Origin: Candidatus Methanohalarchaeum thermophilum
GTDB taxonomy: Archaea > Halobacteriota > Methanonatronarchaeia > Methanonatronarchaeales > Methanonatronarchaeaceae
Reading direction: 5' to 3'
Assembly: GCA_001914405.1 (NCBI GenBank)
Contig: MSDW01000001.1
Location: forward strand, 124,001 to 188,000
Length of the DNA stretch: 64,000 nt
Shown here: piece after piece, positions 16,845-30,517 of the stretch
Layout: the number at the start of each line of letters is the position of its first letter
How positions within the stretch are numbered: the first letter of the stretch is position 1
Notes under the pieces: generated by a model
Told to the model about the DNA's origin: nothing
The model's database searches: none
The model's input: the letters and a program-made list of their open reading frames with translations, nothing else
Program-made: the position numbers and the translations under genes

Positions 16845-17951
16845 ATGGAAATCACCATTGAGGGAAAGATCTACCAAGGGGACTTAACCCCTATTAAAGG
16901 ATTTATTAGGATAAAAGATGGAATAATAAAAGAATTTAGTTCTAATAAACTAAATAAAGACCCGGATTATCAGGGAACCGTTTTTCCGTCTTTTGTTAAC
17001 GCTCATACTCATCTTGGGGACTCAATTTTTGATGTTGATCCGAAAAAGTATAGTTTAGAGGAGTTAGTTGGGCCGGGCGGATATAAAGAGAGAAAACTTG
17101 AAAGTACATCCCATAAAGAAAAAGAAGCAGGAATAATTGAGGCACTACAAAAAGGATTAAGACAAGGAGTGACAGACTTTTGCGATTTCAGGGAAGAAGG
17201 AATCAAAGGAGCTAAATTACTTAAAAGAGCTTCAAGTAAATGTAAGGCTACGGTAAAGATACTTGGAAGACCAAGAGAGGTAACAGAAAAAAGAGTATTA
17301 AATCTATTAGATTACACAGATGGATTAGGTATTAGCAGCGTTAATGACTATCCTAAAAAAGATTTAAATATTTTTAAAAAATTTAGTAAAAAGAGAGACA
17401 TAGATCTAGCATTGCATGCTGCCGAAACTGATAAAGGACAGGACAAGTCAATTAGAGAAACGAACAAAACTGAGGTGGAGAGAGCAATCTCATTGTCGCC
17501 TTATCACATTGTTCACGCAACAAATCCAAGAAAAAGTGATCTAGAAAAAATAGAGAACAACAACATACCCGTTGTGATCTGTCCAAGGTCGAATAAAATA
17601 ACCGAAGTTGGGCTTCCTCCTTACCTAGAGATGATAGAAAGAGATATTCAAGTAGGTATTGGTACCGATAACGCAATGTTATGTGATACCTCCATATTAA
17701 ATGAAATTAAGTTTTTGTACGAGGAAATTAAAGAAAAAAGCGAAGCCCCTGTTGATTTACCTAAAAAACTAATTAGATCATCAACTTTAGATGGAGCAAG
17801 AATAATTGGAAAAGATAATGAGATAAAAGAAGGAAATATCCCAAGTATGATATTAATTGAAGAAAAAAATTTTTCGCCTAAAAGCCTTTTGAAGAATAAA
17901 GATCCGATAGATATCGTATTTAAGGGTTCAGAGGTTATCTCAAATGTATGA
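16845..17951 (+). CDS. Amidohydrolase family metal-dependent hydrolase
   Basis: This 368-residue protein belongs to the cytosine deaminase/chlorohydrolase branch of amidohydrolases. Metal ligands are in NAHTHLGD (about 53-60), LALHAAETD (about 190), HIVHATNP and the final IGIGTDNAML with the catalytic Asp. The substrate is not deducible; a deaminase for a nucleobase or adenosine derivative is plausible given mtnA elsewhere in the window. It has GGAG 6 nt before ATG. The stop overlaps the start of the UspA gene by 8 bp, so the two are translationally coupled. Confidence 0.8.
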   Translation: MEITIEGKIYQGDLTPIKGFIRIKDGIIKEFSSNKLNKDPDYQGTVFPSFVNAHTHLGDSIFDVDPKKYSLEELVGPGGYKERKLESTSHKEKEAGIIEALQKGLRQGVTDFCDFREEGIKGAKLLKRASSKCKATVKILGRPREVTEKRVLNLLDYTDGLGISSVNDYPKKDLNIFKKFSKKRDIDLALHAAETDKGQDKSIRETNKTEVERAISLSPYHIVHATNPRKSDLEKIENNNIPVVICPRSNKITEVGLPPYLEMIERDIQVGIGTDNAMLCDTSILNEIKFLYEEIKEKSEAPVDLPKKLIRSSTLDGARIIGKDNEIKEGNIPSMILIEEKNFSPKSLLKNKDPIDIVFKGSEVISNV

Positions 17952-18384
17952 TAAAATACTTTTACCCACTGATGGCACCAAAAAAACAGATAAAGCTATC
18001 AAAGAAGGTATAAAATTAGCTAAAAATAGTGGTGCAGAAATACATGCAGTTTTTGTGGTTAATACCACGGCCTTCGAATCTATCCCTGAAACAGGAATGT
18101 GGACTCAGACAAAAGACATTTTAAAGAGGGAGGGAGACGAAGCGCTTGAAGAGATTGAAGAAAAATGTGATGAAAATAAAATAGATTGTGAGACTTCAAT
18201 TCGATACGGTAGACCTCATGAAGAAATAATAGAATACGCAACTGAAAATGAAATTGATTTGATAGTAATGGGGACTTCATCAAAAAAAGGTATGGATAGA
18301 TTCCTACTAGGTAGTGTAGCCGAAAAAGTACTCAGATCATCAGAAACCCCTGTTATGATAGTTCGTTCTAGTTGGGAAAAATAA
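17944..18384 (+). CDS. Universal stress protein, UspA family
   Basis: A 146-residue single-domain UspA protein. The N-terminal strand [11 protein letters not shown] and the ATP-binding motif G-2x-G-9x-G(S/T), here in [26 protein letters not shown], are both present, indicating a nucleotide-binding subtype. The exact role is unknown, as for most members. It overlaps the amidohydrolase gene by 8 bp and is followed 13 bp later by a CBS-domain gene, forming a three-gene unit. Confidence 0.9.
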   Translation: MYDKILLPTDGTKKTDKAIKEGIKLAKNSGAEIHAVFVVNTTAFESIPETGMWTQTKDILKREGDEALEEIEEKCDENKIDCETSIRYGRPHEEIIEYATENEIDLIVMGTSSKKGMDRFLLGSVAEKVLRSSETPVMIVRSSWEK

Positions 18385-18397
18385 AGGAGGTTTTCAA

Positions 18398-19240
18398 ATG
18401 AAAGCTGAAGAAATAATGACAAAGGAAGTTAAAACGACTCAAGTACCAGGTAATGTGGAGAAAATATTCAATGTCTTCAAAGAAGGCAAACATACTGGTC
18501 TTCCAGTTTTAAAAAAAGGAACTAATAAAGTCGTTGGAGTGATAACAAGATCAGATTTACTTAGAAACCCTAACGAAGATCAAATAGCAATGATAATGAC
18601 CAGAAACCCTACAACAATCAGAAAAGACACAGAAATCAATGAAATAGCTAGCTTAATAAATAACAAAGAAATTAGAAGACTACCAGTAGTAGAAGAAAAT
18701 GATGAATTAGCAGGAATAGTCTCGGTAGCCGATTTAGTAGATGTAATATCAAATAAAGGAATTAAAAGAGGGATTTCCAAATTCATGAATGGTAGTTGCA
18801 CTTCAACCTGGACCAAAACTCCCGTACCAGTAGTTGCAGAGGTAATGAGGCTATCGATGAGTGATGCAGTACCAGTTTTGGATGACGATTGTAAGGTTAC
18901 CGGAATAGTATCGGACACTGATTTAGTTAAATCTTTTAAAATAGAAGACGAGTTAGAGAGATCAGATATAGGTTCCGCATCAGACGAGGATGACTGGACA
19001 TGGGACGGCGTGAGAGATACATTAAAATTCTACTATGGAGTCTCAAAGTTCAAATTACCTAATGTAGCCGTTGAAGAAATAATGACGGAAAATGTAGTTT
19101 CAGCATTCATTGGATCCACAGTTGAAGATGTGGCTCAAAAGATGAACAGAAACCAGATAGAACAAATACCTATCTTAGATGAAGAAAACAGATTAGTTGG
19201 ATTAATAAGAGATAGAGACTTAATTAAAGCTCTTATCTAG
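18398..19240 (+). CDS. Four-CBS-domain protein
   Basis: A 280-residue soluble protein made of four CBS repeats. The first begins [12 protein letters not shown], the second [12 protein letters not shown], the third lies in the middle ([16 protein letters not shown]) and the fourth begins [13 protein letters not shown]. Paired CBS domains (Bateman modules) usually bind adenosine nucleotides and regulate partners. No effector domain is attached, so the partner is unknown. It has a strong AAAGGAGGT ribosome binding site and lies between uspA and glyS on the same strand. Confidence 0.88.
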   Translation: MKAEEIMTKEVKTTQVPGNVEKIFNVFKEGKHTGLPVLKKGTNKVVGVITRSDLLRNPNEDQIAMIMTRNPTTIRKDTEINEIASLINNKEIRRLPVVEENDELAGIVSVADLVDVISNKGIKRGISKFMNGSCTSTWTKTPVPVVAEVMRLSMSDAVPVLDDDCKVTGIVSDTDLVKSFKIEDELERSDIGSASDEDDWTWDGVRDTLKFYYGVSKFKLPNVAVEEIMTENVVSAFIGSTVEDVAQKMNRNQIEQIPILDEENRLVGLIRDRDLIKALI

Positions 19241-19253
19241 GAGGAAATACCTA

Positions 19254-21005
19254 GTGACAGATATCTATGATAAAATAACTGAGATCTCCAAAAGAAGAGG
19301 GTTTTTCTGGCCATCATTTGACATATATGGGTCAGCCTCTGGTTTCTATGACTACGGTCCCCTAGGAACCAAACTAATTAAAAACATAAAGTCAAAATGG
19401 AGAGATTATTACATAAACAAAGAAAGCTTCGATGAGATTATATCCACAACTATTATGTCCGAAGATGTATTCAGGGCATCAGGACATCTTGATGGATTTG
19501 AAGATGCAATGACAGAGTGTAACAATTGTAATAAGTCATTTAGAGCTGATCACTTAGTAGAAGATTTTACAGAAGAACAAGCCGATAGTTTATCCAACCA
19601 AAAAATATACGAATTAATTAAAGAAAATGAAGTTTCCTGCCCTGCATGTGGAGGAGAACTAGGAGAAGTTTATAACTTCAACCTAATGTTTAAAACATCA
19701 ATAGGCCCTGGAACAGGAAGAAACGGTTACTTAAGGCCAGAAACAGCACAAGGAATGTTTGTGGATTTCCCATACCTACAGGACACAAATAGAGGAAAAC
19801 TTCCTTTTGGAGTCGTACAAATCGGAAGAGCTTACAGAAACGAAATATCCCCAAGACAAGGTGTAATAAGATTAAGAGAATTCCTCCAAATGGAAGCCGA
19901 AGTATTTGTAAAACCGGGCGAAAAAAACCATCCTTCCTTTAGTAAAGTAAAAGACGAAAAAGTTAAACTTTATTCCATAGACCAACAGGAAGAAAAAGAA
20001 GGAAAACCTCAAAAGATCAAACTAGAAGAAGCTCTTAAATCAGGATTAATTGGAAGCGAAATCCTAGCTTATTACATTGGGTTAACTAAAAAATTCCTAT
20101 TAGATCTAGGTATTGATCAGAGTAAACTCAGATTCAGACAGCATCTAGACGAAGAAAGAGCTCATTATGCAGAAGATTGCTGGGATGCAGAAGCCAAATC
20201 AGATAGATTTGGTTGGATAGAACTAGCCGGAATCTCAGATAGAACAAACTATGACCTAAAAAAACATGGTAAAAATTCAAATCAAGATCTGAGGGCCTTT
20301 GATAAGTATAAAGAACCCAAAAAGATCGAAAAGAAAGTAATTTCTCCTAATATGGATAAATTAGGCCCTAAGTTCAAAGACAAATCTAAGAAAATTGCCG
20401 AATCATTAAAGGACATAAGACCTGAAAAAATGGAAAAACTTCTAGATAAAGAAAAATTTGAGATAGAAATAGACGGAGAGAAATTTAAATTAGATGACAG
20501 GTATGTTGAAGTGGAAAAAAAGATCGAAAAAAGAAGTGGGGAGAGATTCTATCCTCATGTCATCGAGCCATCTTATGGCTTGGACAGAATAACCTATATC
20601 ACTATTGAACATTCATATGACGAAGATGTTTTAGATGAAGAAAAAAGAAAAGTAATAAGATTCAACAAAATAGTTTCTCCAATTGACGTAGCAGTTTTTC
20701 CTTTAATAGAAGATAAAAAACTATTAAATAAGTCACAAAAAGTAATTGATTCCTTAGATAATGAATTAAATACAGTTTACGATGAATCAGGATCAATAGG
20801 AAGAAGATATCGACGACAAGATGAAATTGGAACACCCTACTGTATAACAATCGATCATCAAACAATTGAAGACAACACCGTAACAATTAGAGAAAGAGAT
20901 TCAACAGACCAAATTAGAGTTAAAATATCCGATATCAACACCACAATAAATAAACTAACTAAAAACAAAGTCAAGTTCAACGAATTGACATCCTCACCTA
21001 CCTAA
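19254..21005 (+). CDS. glyS: Glycyl-tRNA synthetase (alpha2 type)
   Basis: This class II synthetase charges tRNA-Gly. Family features are the N-terminal [14 protein letters not shown] with YDYGPLG, a CNNC...CPAC metal-binding insertion, motif 2 around [22 protein letters not shown] and motif 3 in [13 protein letters not shown]. An anticodon-binding domain completes it. It starts at GTG behind AGGAGG. The last eight residues (NELTSSPT) and the stop codon come from the right end of element K, which has inserted at the gene's 3' end. The anticodon domain itself looks complete. Confidence 0.95.
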   Translation: MTDIYDKITEISKRRGFFWPSFDIYGSASGFYDYGPLGTKLIKNIKSKWRDYYINKESFDEIISTTIMSEDVFRASGHLDGFEDAMTECNNCNKSFRADHLVEDFTEEQADSLSNQKIYELIKENEVSCPACGGELGEVYNFNLMFKTSIGPGTGRNGYLRPETAQGMFVDFPYLQDTNRGKLPFGVVQIGRAYRNEISPRQGVIRLREFLQMEAEVFVKPGEKNHPSFSKVKDEKVKLYSIDQQEEKEGKPQKIKLEEALKSGLIGSEILAYYIGLTKKFLLDLGIDQSKLRFRQHLDEERAHYAEDCWDAEAKSDRFGWIELAGISDRTNYDLKKHGKNSNQDLRAFDKYKEPKKIEKKVISPNMDKLGPKFKDKSKKIAESLKDIRPEKMEKLLDKEKFEIEIDGEKFKLDDRYVEVEKKIEKRSGERFYPHVIEPSYGLDRITYITIEHSYDEDVLDEEKRKVIRFNKIVSPIDVAVFPLIEDKKLLNKSQKVIDSLDNELNTVYDESGSIGRRYRRQDEIGTPYCITIDHQTIEDNTVTIRERDSTDQIRVKISDINTTINKLTKNKVKFNELTSSPT

Positions 21006-21404
21006 ATCAGAGATTTAGGGAGGTGCTTCCACCTATTTGGAGTGCTTCTGGTTTCGAGGCTCATAGTTTCTATCAGGGGGTGTATGCCGAGCACGTCTTG
21101 GCTCTAGTTAGCAGGTTCCAAGGACTTAAACTGTTTTCCCAGGACAAGCCCCTATGTCCATCGCTATCATGTGCCCTGGTTACGGGCCCCGGTCCGGTCA
21201 CTGGGACCCCATACCGAGGTCTTCCACATATCCCTTTGCGGAAGAACCTAAATACCCGAGGAATTCGGCTACTCGAACTCAGCCCATAGGCCTCAGAACC
21301 TCTCAACAAAAACCTATTCGATTCCCAAATACAGATATCTAGTGCTGATTCATCCTCCCTACCTAAATCAGAGACTTAGGAAGGGAATTTCTCATCAAAT
21401 AAGT
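20984..21404 (-). mobile_element. Family-2 IS200/IS605-like non-coding element, copy K
   Basis: About 420 bp, closely similar to element J over its whole core. Minus-strand left end: CTTATTTGATGAGAAATTCC, palindrome CTAAGTC/GATTTAGGTAGG, then GAGGATGAATCAGC. The right end is the palindrome CCTAAATCTCTGATTTAGG, then TGAGGATGTCAA, a terminus it shares with the tnpB pseudogene at 45.9 kb. The right end lies inside the last codons of glyS and supplies its stop. Confidence 0.7.
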
Positions 21405-21441
21405 TAAAACATCTATTAAACAAAATAAGGTAACTATTTGG

Positions 21442-25305
<3,864 letters not shown>

Positions 25306-25382
25306 TTTTAATCAAATAAATTTAAACCATTTTAATTAGTTTAGTTATTATAATAAAAATAAATAAAACATTTTTAGTTTCT

Positions 25383-26990
25383 TTAGCTGAAGTTTAATAC
25401 TTTAGGAGTTAATTCATCCATCTTCATTAAAGTGACCTTTCCAGTAACTGGTTCTATTCCTCTTTTGCGCATGAACTTTGTTTGGCCCTGCCATGTACCC
25501 GTATTTAGTAATGTAACATCTCTATAGTTGTTGATTCCAAATTTATGGATATGGCCTGAATGGATTATATCTGGATCATCAACAACCATATAATCTTCTT
25601 TTTCAGGTGAAAGAGGAGTATTCCCACCATATCTTGGAGCTAGATGTCTTCTTCTAACGAATTCCTCCATTATTTTACCAGGTTCATCGTAACTTAATCC
25701 AGGTATAGATGCCACCAAATCGTCTAAAGATCTACCATGATAAACAAGTATTTTTACTCCATCAATTTCTATTTGGGATGGATTACCAACTAATTCAACA
25801 TTCTCTAATTCATTAAAAAATTCTGCGACTTTGTTTTCTAAAGCTGGCTGTGGTTCTGCCTGTCTAACGGCATCATGGTTCCCAGGAGACAATACTATCT
25901 TTACTCTATCAGGTATTCTAGAGAGCTGTTTTGCAGCTTCTTTATACTGTTCTTTTATACTTTTTAGACTTAGTTCCTGTTTTTGATTTGGATATATTCC
26001 TATTCCTTCCACGATGTCTCCTGCTATAACTAAATATTCTACTTCTTTTGATAGCTTTTTTAGGTTTTCCCCACCCAGATCTCCATTTAGCCACTTAATG
26101 AATTTATTCCATGGTTTTTCAAGGAAACATTTGCTCCCGAAATGGATATCCGATACAAAAGCAGTATAAAACTTCCTATCAGCCGTGTTCTGTTCGCTCC
26201 TGATCTGTTTGTCTGGCCAGATTATTTTATTAATTATAACCAAGTCAGAGTCATCAGTTAATCTTCCTTTTATTCCAATAATTTCATCTTTTAATACTTT
26301 TTCAGAGTCTTCAAAAACTTCTTGTTTATTTTTTAATGCTATCGCTGGAACTTCTTCCGTTTCATCTTCAATGATAAGTAACTTATGGTTATTTTTTGTT
26401 TCTCTTACTTCTCTTACTATACCAATAAAAGATATTTCCTCACTTTTAACCCTCTTAAGACTTTCAATTGGCCTAAAATCCCTTAATTCGTTTCTCACTT
26501 TTAGTTTATCCTTTATTTTACTAAATCGATCTCTAAAATAACTTAAAAAATCATCTAGTTCTCCTTCTGATTCTGACTTTCCAGTTATATCTTTTATAAC
26601 TCTAAATTCACTTCCTTGTTTTTCATCCTTATGATCACCTAAATCATCTTTTTTCTTTTTTTTACTAGAATTTTTAACTGATTTAACTTTACTTTCCTCT
26701 TTATCTCGAACTTTGTTATTATCTTCTGTAGATTTTTTAGATTCTTCACTTAAAGACCTTGAATCTGGATTAGGATTTGACCTAGATTGAGAATTAGGGT
26801 TTTTTTGATTTTTACTTTTGGAATTTAAATATTTCTTAATGTGTTTAGGTAAAATTACTGCTTCACTATCTGGTATAAAATTTATAACCTCTTTTAAAAA
26901 TTTATCTGGAGAATTTTTTTCTTTAATCAGTTTTTTGGCTTCTGGGTGAATAAATATGCCTTCAGAAATCAAGCTATCTTGGAAGTCCAT
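25383..26990 (-). CDS. polB: DNA polymerase D small subunit DP1 (3'-5' exonuclease)
   Basis: The proofreading subunit of PolD. The C-terminal calcineurin-like phosphoesterase domain has SDIHFGSK, AGDIVEG, SPGNHD, VYHGRS and HSGHIHKFG, the expected metal-ligand motifs. An OB-fold region precedes it (KVKSEEISFIGIVREVRE...). Residues about 60-150 form a low-complexity, highly charged linker rich in Ser, Asn and Lys, as in other DP1 proteins. I start at the ATG at 26990, one codon inside a GTG. The 5' region is divergent from the signal peptidase gene with 42 bp between start codons. polB and polC form an operon-like pair. Confidence 0.93.
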   Translation of the reverse strand: MDFQDSLISEGIFIHPEAKKLIKEKNSPDKFLKEVINFIPDSEAVILPKHIKKYLNSKSKNQKNPNSQSRSNPNPDSRSLSEESKKSTEDNNKVRDKEESKVKSVKNSSKKKKKDDLGDHKDEKQGSEFRVIKDITGKSESEGELDDFLSYFRDRFSKIKDKLKVRNELRDFRPIESLKRVKSEEISFIGIVREVRETKNNHKLLIIEDETEEVPAIALKNKQEVFEDSEKVLKDEIIGIKGRLTDDSDLVIINKIIWPDKQIRSEQNTADRKFYTAFVSDIHFGSKCFLEKPWNKFIKWLNGDLGGENLKKLSKEVEYLVIAGDIVEGIGIYPNQKQELSLKSIKEQYKEAAKQLSRIPDRVKIVLSPGNHDAVRQAEPQPALENKVAEFFNELENVELVGNPSQIEIDGVKILVYHGRSLDDLVASIPGLSYDEPGKIMEEFVRRRHLAPRYGGNTPLSPEKEDYMVVDDPDIIHSGHIHKFGINNYRDVTLLNTGTWQGQTKFMRKRGIEPVTGKVTLMKMDELTPKVLNFS

Positions 26991-27032
26991 CACCCAATAA
27001 TTTATTCCGATGAAAATATTAAAATTCCCTGC

Positions 27033-27626
27033 ATGTCAAAATTAAGGGAATTTTTTAAAAAAGAGGAACCATGGTATTTTGCCTTTATCCGAGATTTTTT
27101 AATCTCCTTATTAGTTATTGGAGTAATTATAACTGGTCTTTATCTGTATACTGGAATTTGGCCTCCTATGGTTGCAGTTGAAAGTTCCAGTATGAGTCCA
27201 AATATAAAAAAAGGCTCAGTGGTAGTTATAAAACAACCAAATGATATTATTACTTATCAAGAGGGGGAACAGGTTCCATATAAATCTCAAAATCGCTATG
27301 GAGATGTAATAGTCTACGATATCCCAAAAGACAATAAAAGACCAATTATACATAGGGCAATGTATTGGGTTGGGGAAGGAGATCCAATGTGGGAAAATGG
27401 CCCCCCAGCTCCTTATTCCGGTTACATTACTAAAGGAGACAACAATAACTTATATGATCAAGAAACTGAAGTAATAGCCAAAAATATGCCAATTAAACCA
27501 GAATGGATTAAGGGTAAGGCAGTTTTAAAAATTCCTATGTTGGGGTGGCTGAGGCTGAGTCTCGATGATGCTAGATCAGGAATTCATCACTATCAGAAAG
27601 ATTTTCAATATCAGTGTATTCAGTAG
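27033..27626 (+). CDS. Signal peptidase I (archaeal S26B type)
   Basis: A membrane-bound protease that removes signal peptides from exported proteins such as the multiheme cytochrome. A transmembrane helix (about 20-42) is followed by the catalytic serine motif VESSSMSP (Ser53 before Met54) and then IIHRAMYWVG with the catalytic His that archaea use instead of Lys. YITKGDNNNLYDQ completes the active site. I use the ATG at 27033; an in-frame ATG at 26946 would overlap polB and add residues foreign to the family. The 3' end overlaps the convergent NYN gene by 56 bp. Confidence 0.87.
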   Translation: MSKLREFFKKEEPWYFAFIRDFLISLLVIGVIITGLYLYTGIWPPMVAVESSSMSPNIKKGSVVVIKQPNDIITYQEGEQVPYKSQNRYGDVIVYDIPKDNKRPIIHRAMYWVGEGDPMWENGPPAPYSGYITKGDNNNLYDQETEVIAKNMPIKPEWIKGKAVLKIPMLGWLRLSLDDARSGIHHYQKDFQYQCIQ

Positions 27627-28065
27627 CAGTTTCGATTAATTCTTTTGATGTGCTTTTCTCAAAGGATATAACTTCTACTCTGTTTCCCTTTGCCTTTAGA
27701 GTTTCAACAAGTACTGAAAAATCTCCATCACCTGTTACTAAGACTATCGTATCTACTTTGTCTGAAATTGCCATTGCATCTATTGCAATTCCCATATCCC
27801 AGTCTCCTTTCTTTGATCCATCATAGTATACTTTTAGGTCTCTGATTTTAACTTCAAATCCGATGTCTTCGAGTGCATCAAAAAATCTTTCTTCTTCTGG
27901 TGTATCAGCTTTAATTACATATGCAATTGCTCTAATTAATTTTCTATTTCCTAATGCCAATTTAAGTAACTTATCGTAGTCTACATTAGAGTTGAAGAGG
28001 TTCTTAGCTGAATGATAAATATTTTGCGTATCAACCAAAACTGCTATCCTTTGTTTTTCGTACAT
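27571..28065 (-). CDS. NYN-domain (LabA/DUF88-type) putative ribonuclease
   Basis: A 164-residue PIN-like protein. Acidic residues expected at the metal site are in VLVDTQNIYHS, GDWDMGIAIDAM and LVTGDGDFSVLV, the NYN/LabA signature. Members are thought to be RNases, with targets mostly unknown. It lies 38 bp downstream of orc1 on the same strand, so probable co-transcription ties it to the origin region. Its last 56 bp overlap the opposing signal peptidase gene. Confidence 0.85.
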   Translation of the reverse strand: MYEKQRIAVLVDTQNIYHSAKNLFNSNVDYDKLLKLALGNRKLIRAIAYVIKADTPEEERFFDALEDIGFEVKIRDLKVYYDGSKKGDWDMGIAIDAMAISDKVDTIVLVTGDGDFSVLVETLKAKGNRVEVISFEKSTSKELIETATEYTDIENLSDSDEFLI

Positions 28066-28103
28066 TTTATATCACTTTATTATATTTTATCAATTATTTT
28101 TTT

Positions 28104-29333
28104 TTAGAGTTTTGTTTGATTGGAAGAAGAGAGATTGTAGTTTTTTAGATTAGATAATCTATAATCGTCTAAAAGAACCTCCTTGATTTCATCAGCTGAT
28201 ATACTAAGAGATATCTCTTTGGTTCTACCGTATCGGCCTTTACTTACTACGACGGCATTTATTATTCCCAACATATCTAATTCTGAGATTAGGTCCGTCA
28301 CCCTCCTTTGTGTCAGTGTTTCCATATTTGTTCTTTTACATAACTCTTGATATCCTTCATAGACTTCTCCAGTAGTCAGATCATTATCTTTAAATTGTTT
28401 TAGTTTTATAATACATAGTAATACTAGTTTAGATTGAGTTGGAAGTGTTTTTACAACTTCAACGACTCTATCTAATTCTATTTTGTCTTGAGCTTCTCTA
28501 ACATGTTTTTCTTTTATCTTTTCTCCTTCTTTTTCAGCCAATTCTCCTGAAACTCTTAATAGATCTAATGCTCTCCTGGCATCTCCATGTTCTTGAGCTG
28601 CAAAAGCTGCACATAGAGGTATAACTTCATCAGAAATTGCTTCTTCCTTAATTGATGGTTCTGATCTTTGCTTTAATATGTCTCTAAGTTGATCAGCGTT
28701 GTATGGTGGAAATATAATATCTTCTTCACCTAATGAGCTCTTAATCCTTGGATCAAGAATATCTGTAAACTTTAAGTCATTTGATATACCTATTATGCTT
28801 ACTTTTGCTCTTTTTAAATCTTGATTAATTCTTGATAAGTGATATAAAATGTCATCTCCACTTTTACCTATAATTTTGTCTATTTCGTCGAGCATTATTG
28901 TAACCACTCTTTTTTTATTGTCTAATACTTCTCTAAATTCTTGATAAACTTGATCTGTTGGCCATCCGGTAAGTGGTACTTCCTTGTTAAAATGTCTTGC
29001 GAGGTGGGCTAAAACCCTGTACTGTGTGTCAACGACTTTGCAATTGAGATAAATAACTGAACAGTTTACGTTTAGCTCTTCTCCTTTTTTTTCGAGTTCT
29101 CTTCCAATATGCTTAGCTGCAACTGTTTTACCCGTTCCTGTTTTTCCGTATATTAAAATGTTAGACGGAGTTTCTCCTCTTAAAGCAGGAACCAATATTC
29201 TAGCTATATCATTAATTTGATCACTTCTGTGAGGTAGTTTATCAGGAGTGTAAGAAGGTCTTAACATTTCTTTGTTCTTAAAAACCGAGTTCTCGTCTAG
29301 TAGATCATCAAAAATTCCATCAGTATCCATCAT
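28104..29333 (-). CDS. orc1: Orc1/Cdc6 replication initiator
   Basis: The archaeal origin-binding AAA+ initiator that recognises ORB elements and helps load MCM. Walker A is YGKTGTGKTVAAKH (about 63-76), Walker B is TIMLDEIDKIIG (about 145-156), sensor 1 lies in SIIGISND and sensor 2 in GDARRALDLL. A winged-helix domain follows (LPTQSKLVLLCII... RRVTDLISELDMLGI). GAGAGGT precedes two adjacent ATG codons (29333 and 29330); either could be used. The gene reads away from the predicted origin immediately upstream. Confidence 0.94.
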   Translation of the reverse strand: MMDTDGIFDDLLDENSVFKNKEMLRPSYTPDKLPHRSDQINDIARILVPALRGETPSNILIYGKTGTGKTVAAKHIGRELEKKGEELNVNCSVIYLNCKVVDTQYRVLAHLARHFNKEVPLTGWPTDQVYQEFREVLDNKKRVVTIMLDEIDKIIGKSGDDILYHLSRINQDLKRAKVSIIGISNDLKFTDILDPRIKSSLGEEDIIFPPYNADQLRDILKQRSEPSIKEEAISDEVIPLCAAFAAQEHGDARRALDLLRVSGELAEKEGEKIKEKHVREAQDKIELDRVVEVVKTLPTQSKLVLLCIIKLKQFKDNDLTTGEVYEGYQELCKRTNMETLTQRRVTDLISELDMLGIINAVVVSKGRYGRTKEISLSISADEIKEVLLDDYRLSNLKNYNLSSSNQTKL

Positions 29334-29340
29334 TATTACC

Positions 29341-29460
29341 TCTCTATCCCCCTTTCCAATTGAAGTATTCCTTTTCTATATAAATTTTGGAAATCCCCCT
29401 TTATTTCAACTGGAAAAACCCCTTTGTTTCAACTGGAAAGACCGGGACCTATAAAATTTT
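29341..29460. other. oriC: Predicted replication origin with ORB motifs
   Basis: Upstream of orc1 are two tandem origin recognition boxes 24 bp apart: CCCCCTTTATTTCAACTGGA (from 29395) and CCCCTTTGTTTCAACTGGAA (from 29419). Their complements read TTCCAGTTGAAACAAAGGGG, close to the archaeal ORB consensus with its G-tract. A third, inverted half-site TTTCCAATTGAAG lies at 29353-29365. Between them is an AT-rich tract (29366-29394, CTATATAAATTTT) that could be the unwinding element. Position, orientation and adjacency to orc1 and the PolD genes all fit an origin; activity is inferred. Confidence 0.8.
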
Positions 29461-29533
29461 GGAACCATCAACAAAAAACTTTAACAATACTTCATTAACC
29501 AAGGTCGACTAAAGATAAATTTAAGGAACAACT

Positions 29534-30118
29534 ATGGATGTAATCAATAAATTCCAAAAAATTGGAAAAAACCTTGACCGAAAAAGATTTGTTGATGCAA
29601 CTGGTGGAAACCTGAGTTATAGAGATCATGGCCATATATTCATAACGGCATCTGGATCCAACCTAGGTAATCTAGAAAAGAAAGATATCTTAATGATTCC
29701 ACTAGATAAAGAAGCACTCCAGTTGAAACAAAGGGGTGGGGGTGGGAGATCACCGTCGAGCGAACTACCATTACATTACAACATATATAAAAAAACAAAA
29801 GCAAAAGCTATTATTCACTGCCATCCTATATACCCAATCTTAATATCTAATCATACAAATGAAAACACCTTAAAATGTAATACAGAGTCCTCAAAGATAA
29901 TAATAGGAGAACAAATCAAAATAATAGAAAGGATTCAACCCGGAACCAAAAAACTAGCTAAAAAAACATCAAAACAGCTAAAAAAAGAAAAAGGATTGAT
30001 ACTAAAAAACCATGGAGTAGTTAGTAAAGGCCAAAACTTCGATCAAGCAATGAATACTATTGAAGCAATAAACCAAGTATCCAAAAACACCTACCTTTCC
30101 TTAATCCTCAACAGTTAA
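29534..30118 (+). CDS. Class II aldolase (fuculose-phosphate aldolase-like)
   Basis: A 194-residue class II aldolase/adducin-fold protein. The metal-binding histidines are in AIIHCHPIY (about 92-100) and in LILKNHGVVSKG near residue 158. The catalytic acid sits in SSELPLHYNIYK. TGGNLSYRDHGHIFITASG is the usual N-terminal phosphate-binding region. The family includes fuculose-, rhamnulose- and methylthioribulose-phosphate enzymes; with mtnA present, a salvage aldolase acting on 5-deoxyribulose-type phosphates is possible but unproven. Its 3' end overlaps the convergent UPF0147 gene by 18 bp. Confidence 0.8.
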   Translation: MDVINKFQKIGKNLDRKRFVDATGGNLSYRDHGHIFITASGSNLGNLEKKDILMIPLDKEALQLKQRGGGGRSPSSELPLHYNIYKKTKAKAIIHCHPIYPILISNHTNENTLKCNTESSKIIIGEQIKIIERIQPGTKKLAKKTSKQLKKEKGLILKNHGVVSKGQNFDQAMNTIEAINQVSKNTYLSLILNS

Positions 30119-30364
30119 CCCTTCCAAGATGGATATCGCATTCCATATCTCAGTTCTTGCATGAATAGGGATATTAGGGTCATCATTAACCTCATTCAAT
30201 TCAGAAATAGCATTTGTTGCCCTTACCGTTAAATCTCCCTCTCCGCTGAGTAATTCATTCTTTGCATTTTTGGCTGCCCTCCTAATATTCTTAGGAATAG
30301 AATTATCATTGATTATCTTATCTAAAATGTTCGTACACTCCTCAATTTTTTCATCATCACTCAT
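30101..30364 (-). CDS. UPF0147 family protein
   Basis: An 87-residue helical acidic protein matching the archaeal UPF0147 family along its entire length (CTNILDKIINDNSIPKNIRRAAKNAKNEL and PNIPIHARTEIWNAISILE). The family is widespread in Euryarchaeota and has no known function. A GGGAGGT ribosome binding site lies 7 nt before the ATG. It is convergent with, and overlaps by 18 bp, the aldolase gene. Confidence 0.85.
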   Translation of the reverse strand: MSDDEKIEECTNILDKIINDNSIPKNIRRAAKNAKNELLSGEGDLTVRATNAISELNEVNDDPNIPIHARTEIWNAISILEGLTVED

Positions 30365-30517
30365 CCTTTTACCTCCCAGAAAATCAAACTAAAAAATACA
30401 CCAAATTTTAATTCACATTTATATTGTGTAAAACTAAATAATGTTTCACCGAAACTAAAGCTACGGTCCACCACCTAAATAAGTCTTCAGTCCATAAGTT
30501 TGTTTTGTAAACTACAT

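Noticed and set aside
26946-27032. N-terminal extension of the signal peptidase to an upstream ATG
   Set aside because: It would overlap polB and adds residues foreign to the family; ATG 27033 fits homologues.
29395-29439. Short direct repeats that might suggest a CRISPR array
   Set aside because: There are only two units with a 24 bp period, no spacers, and the sequence matches the ORB consensus next to orc1.
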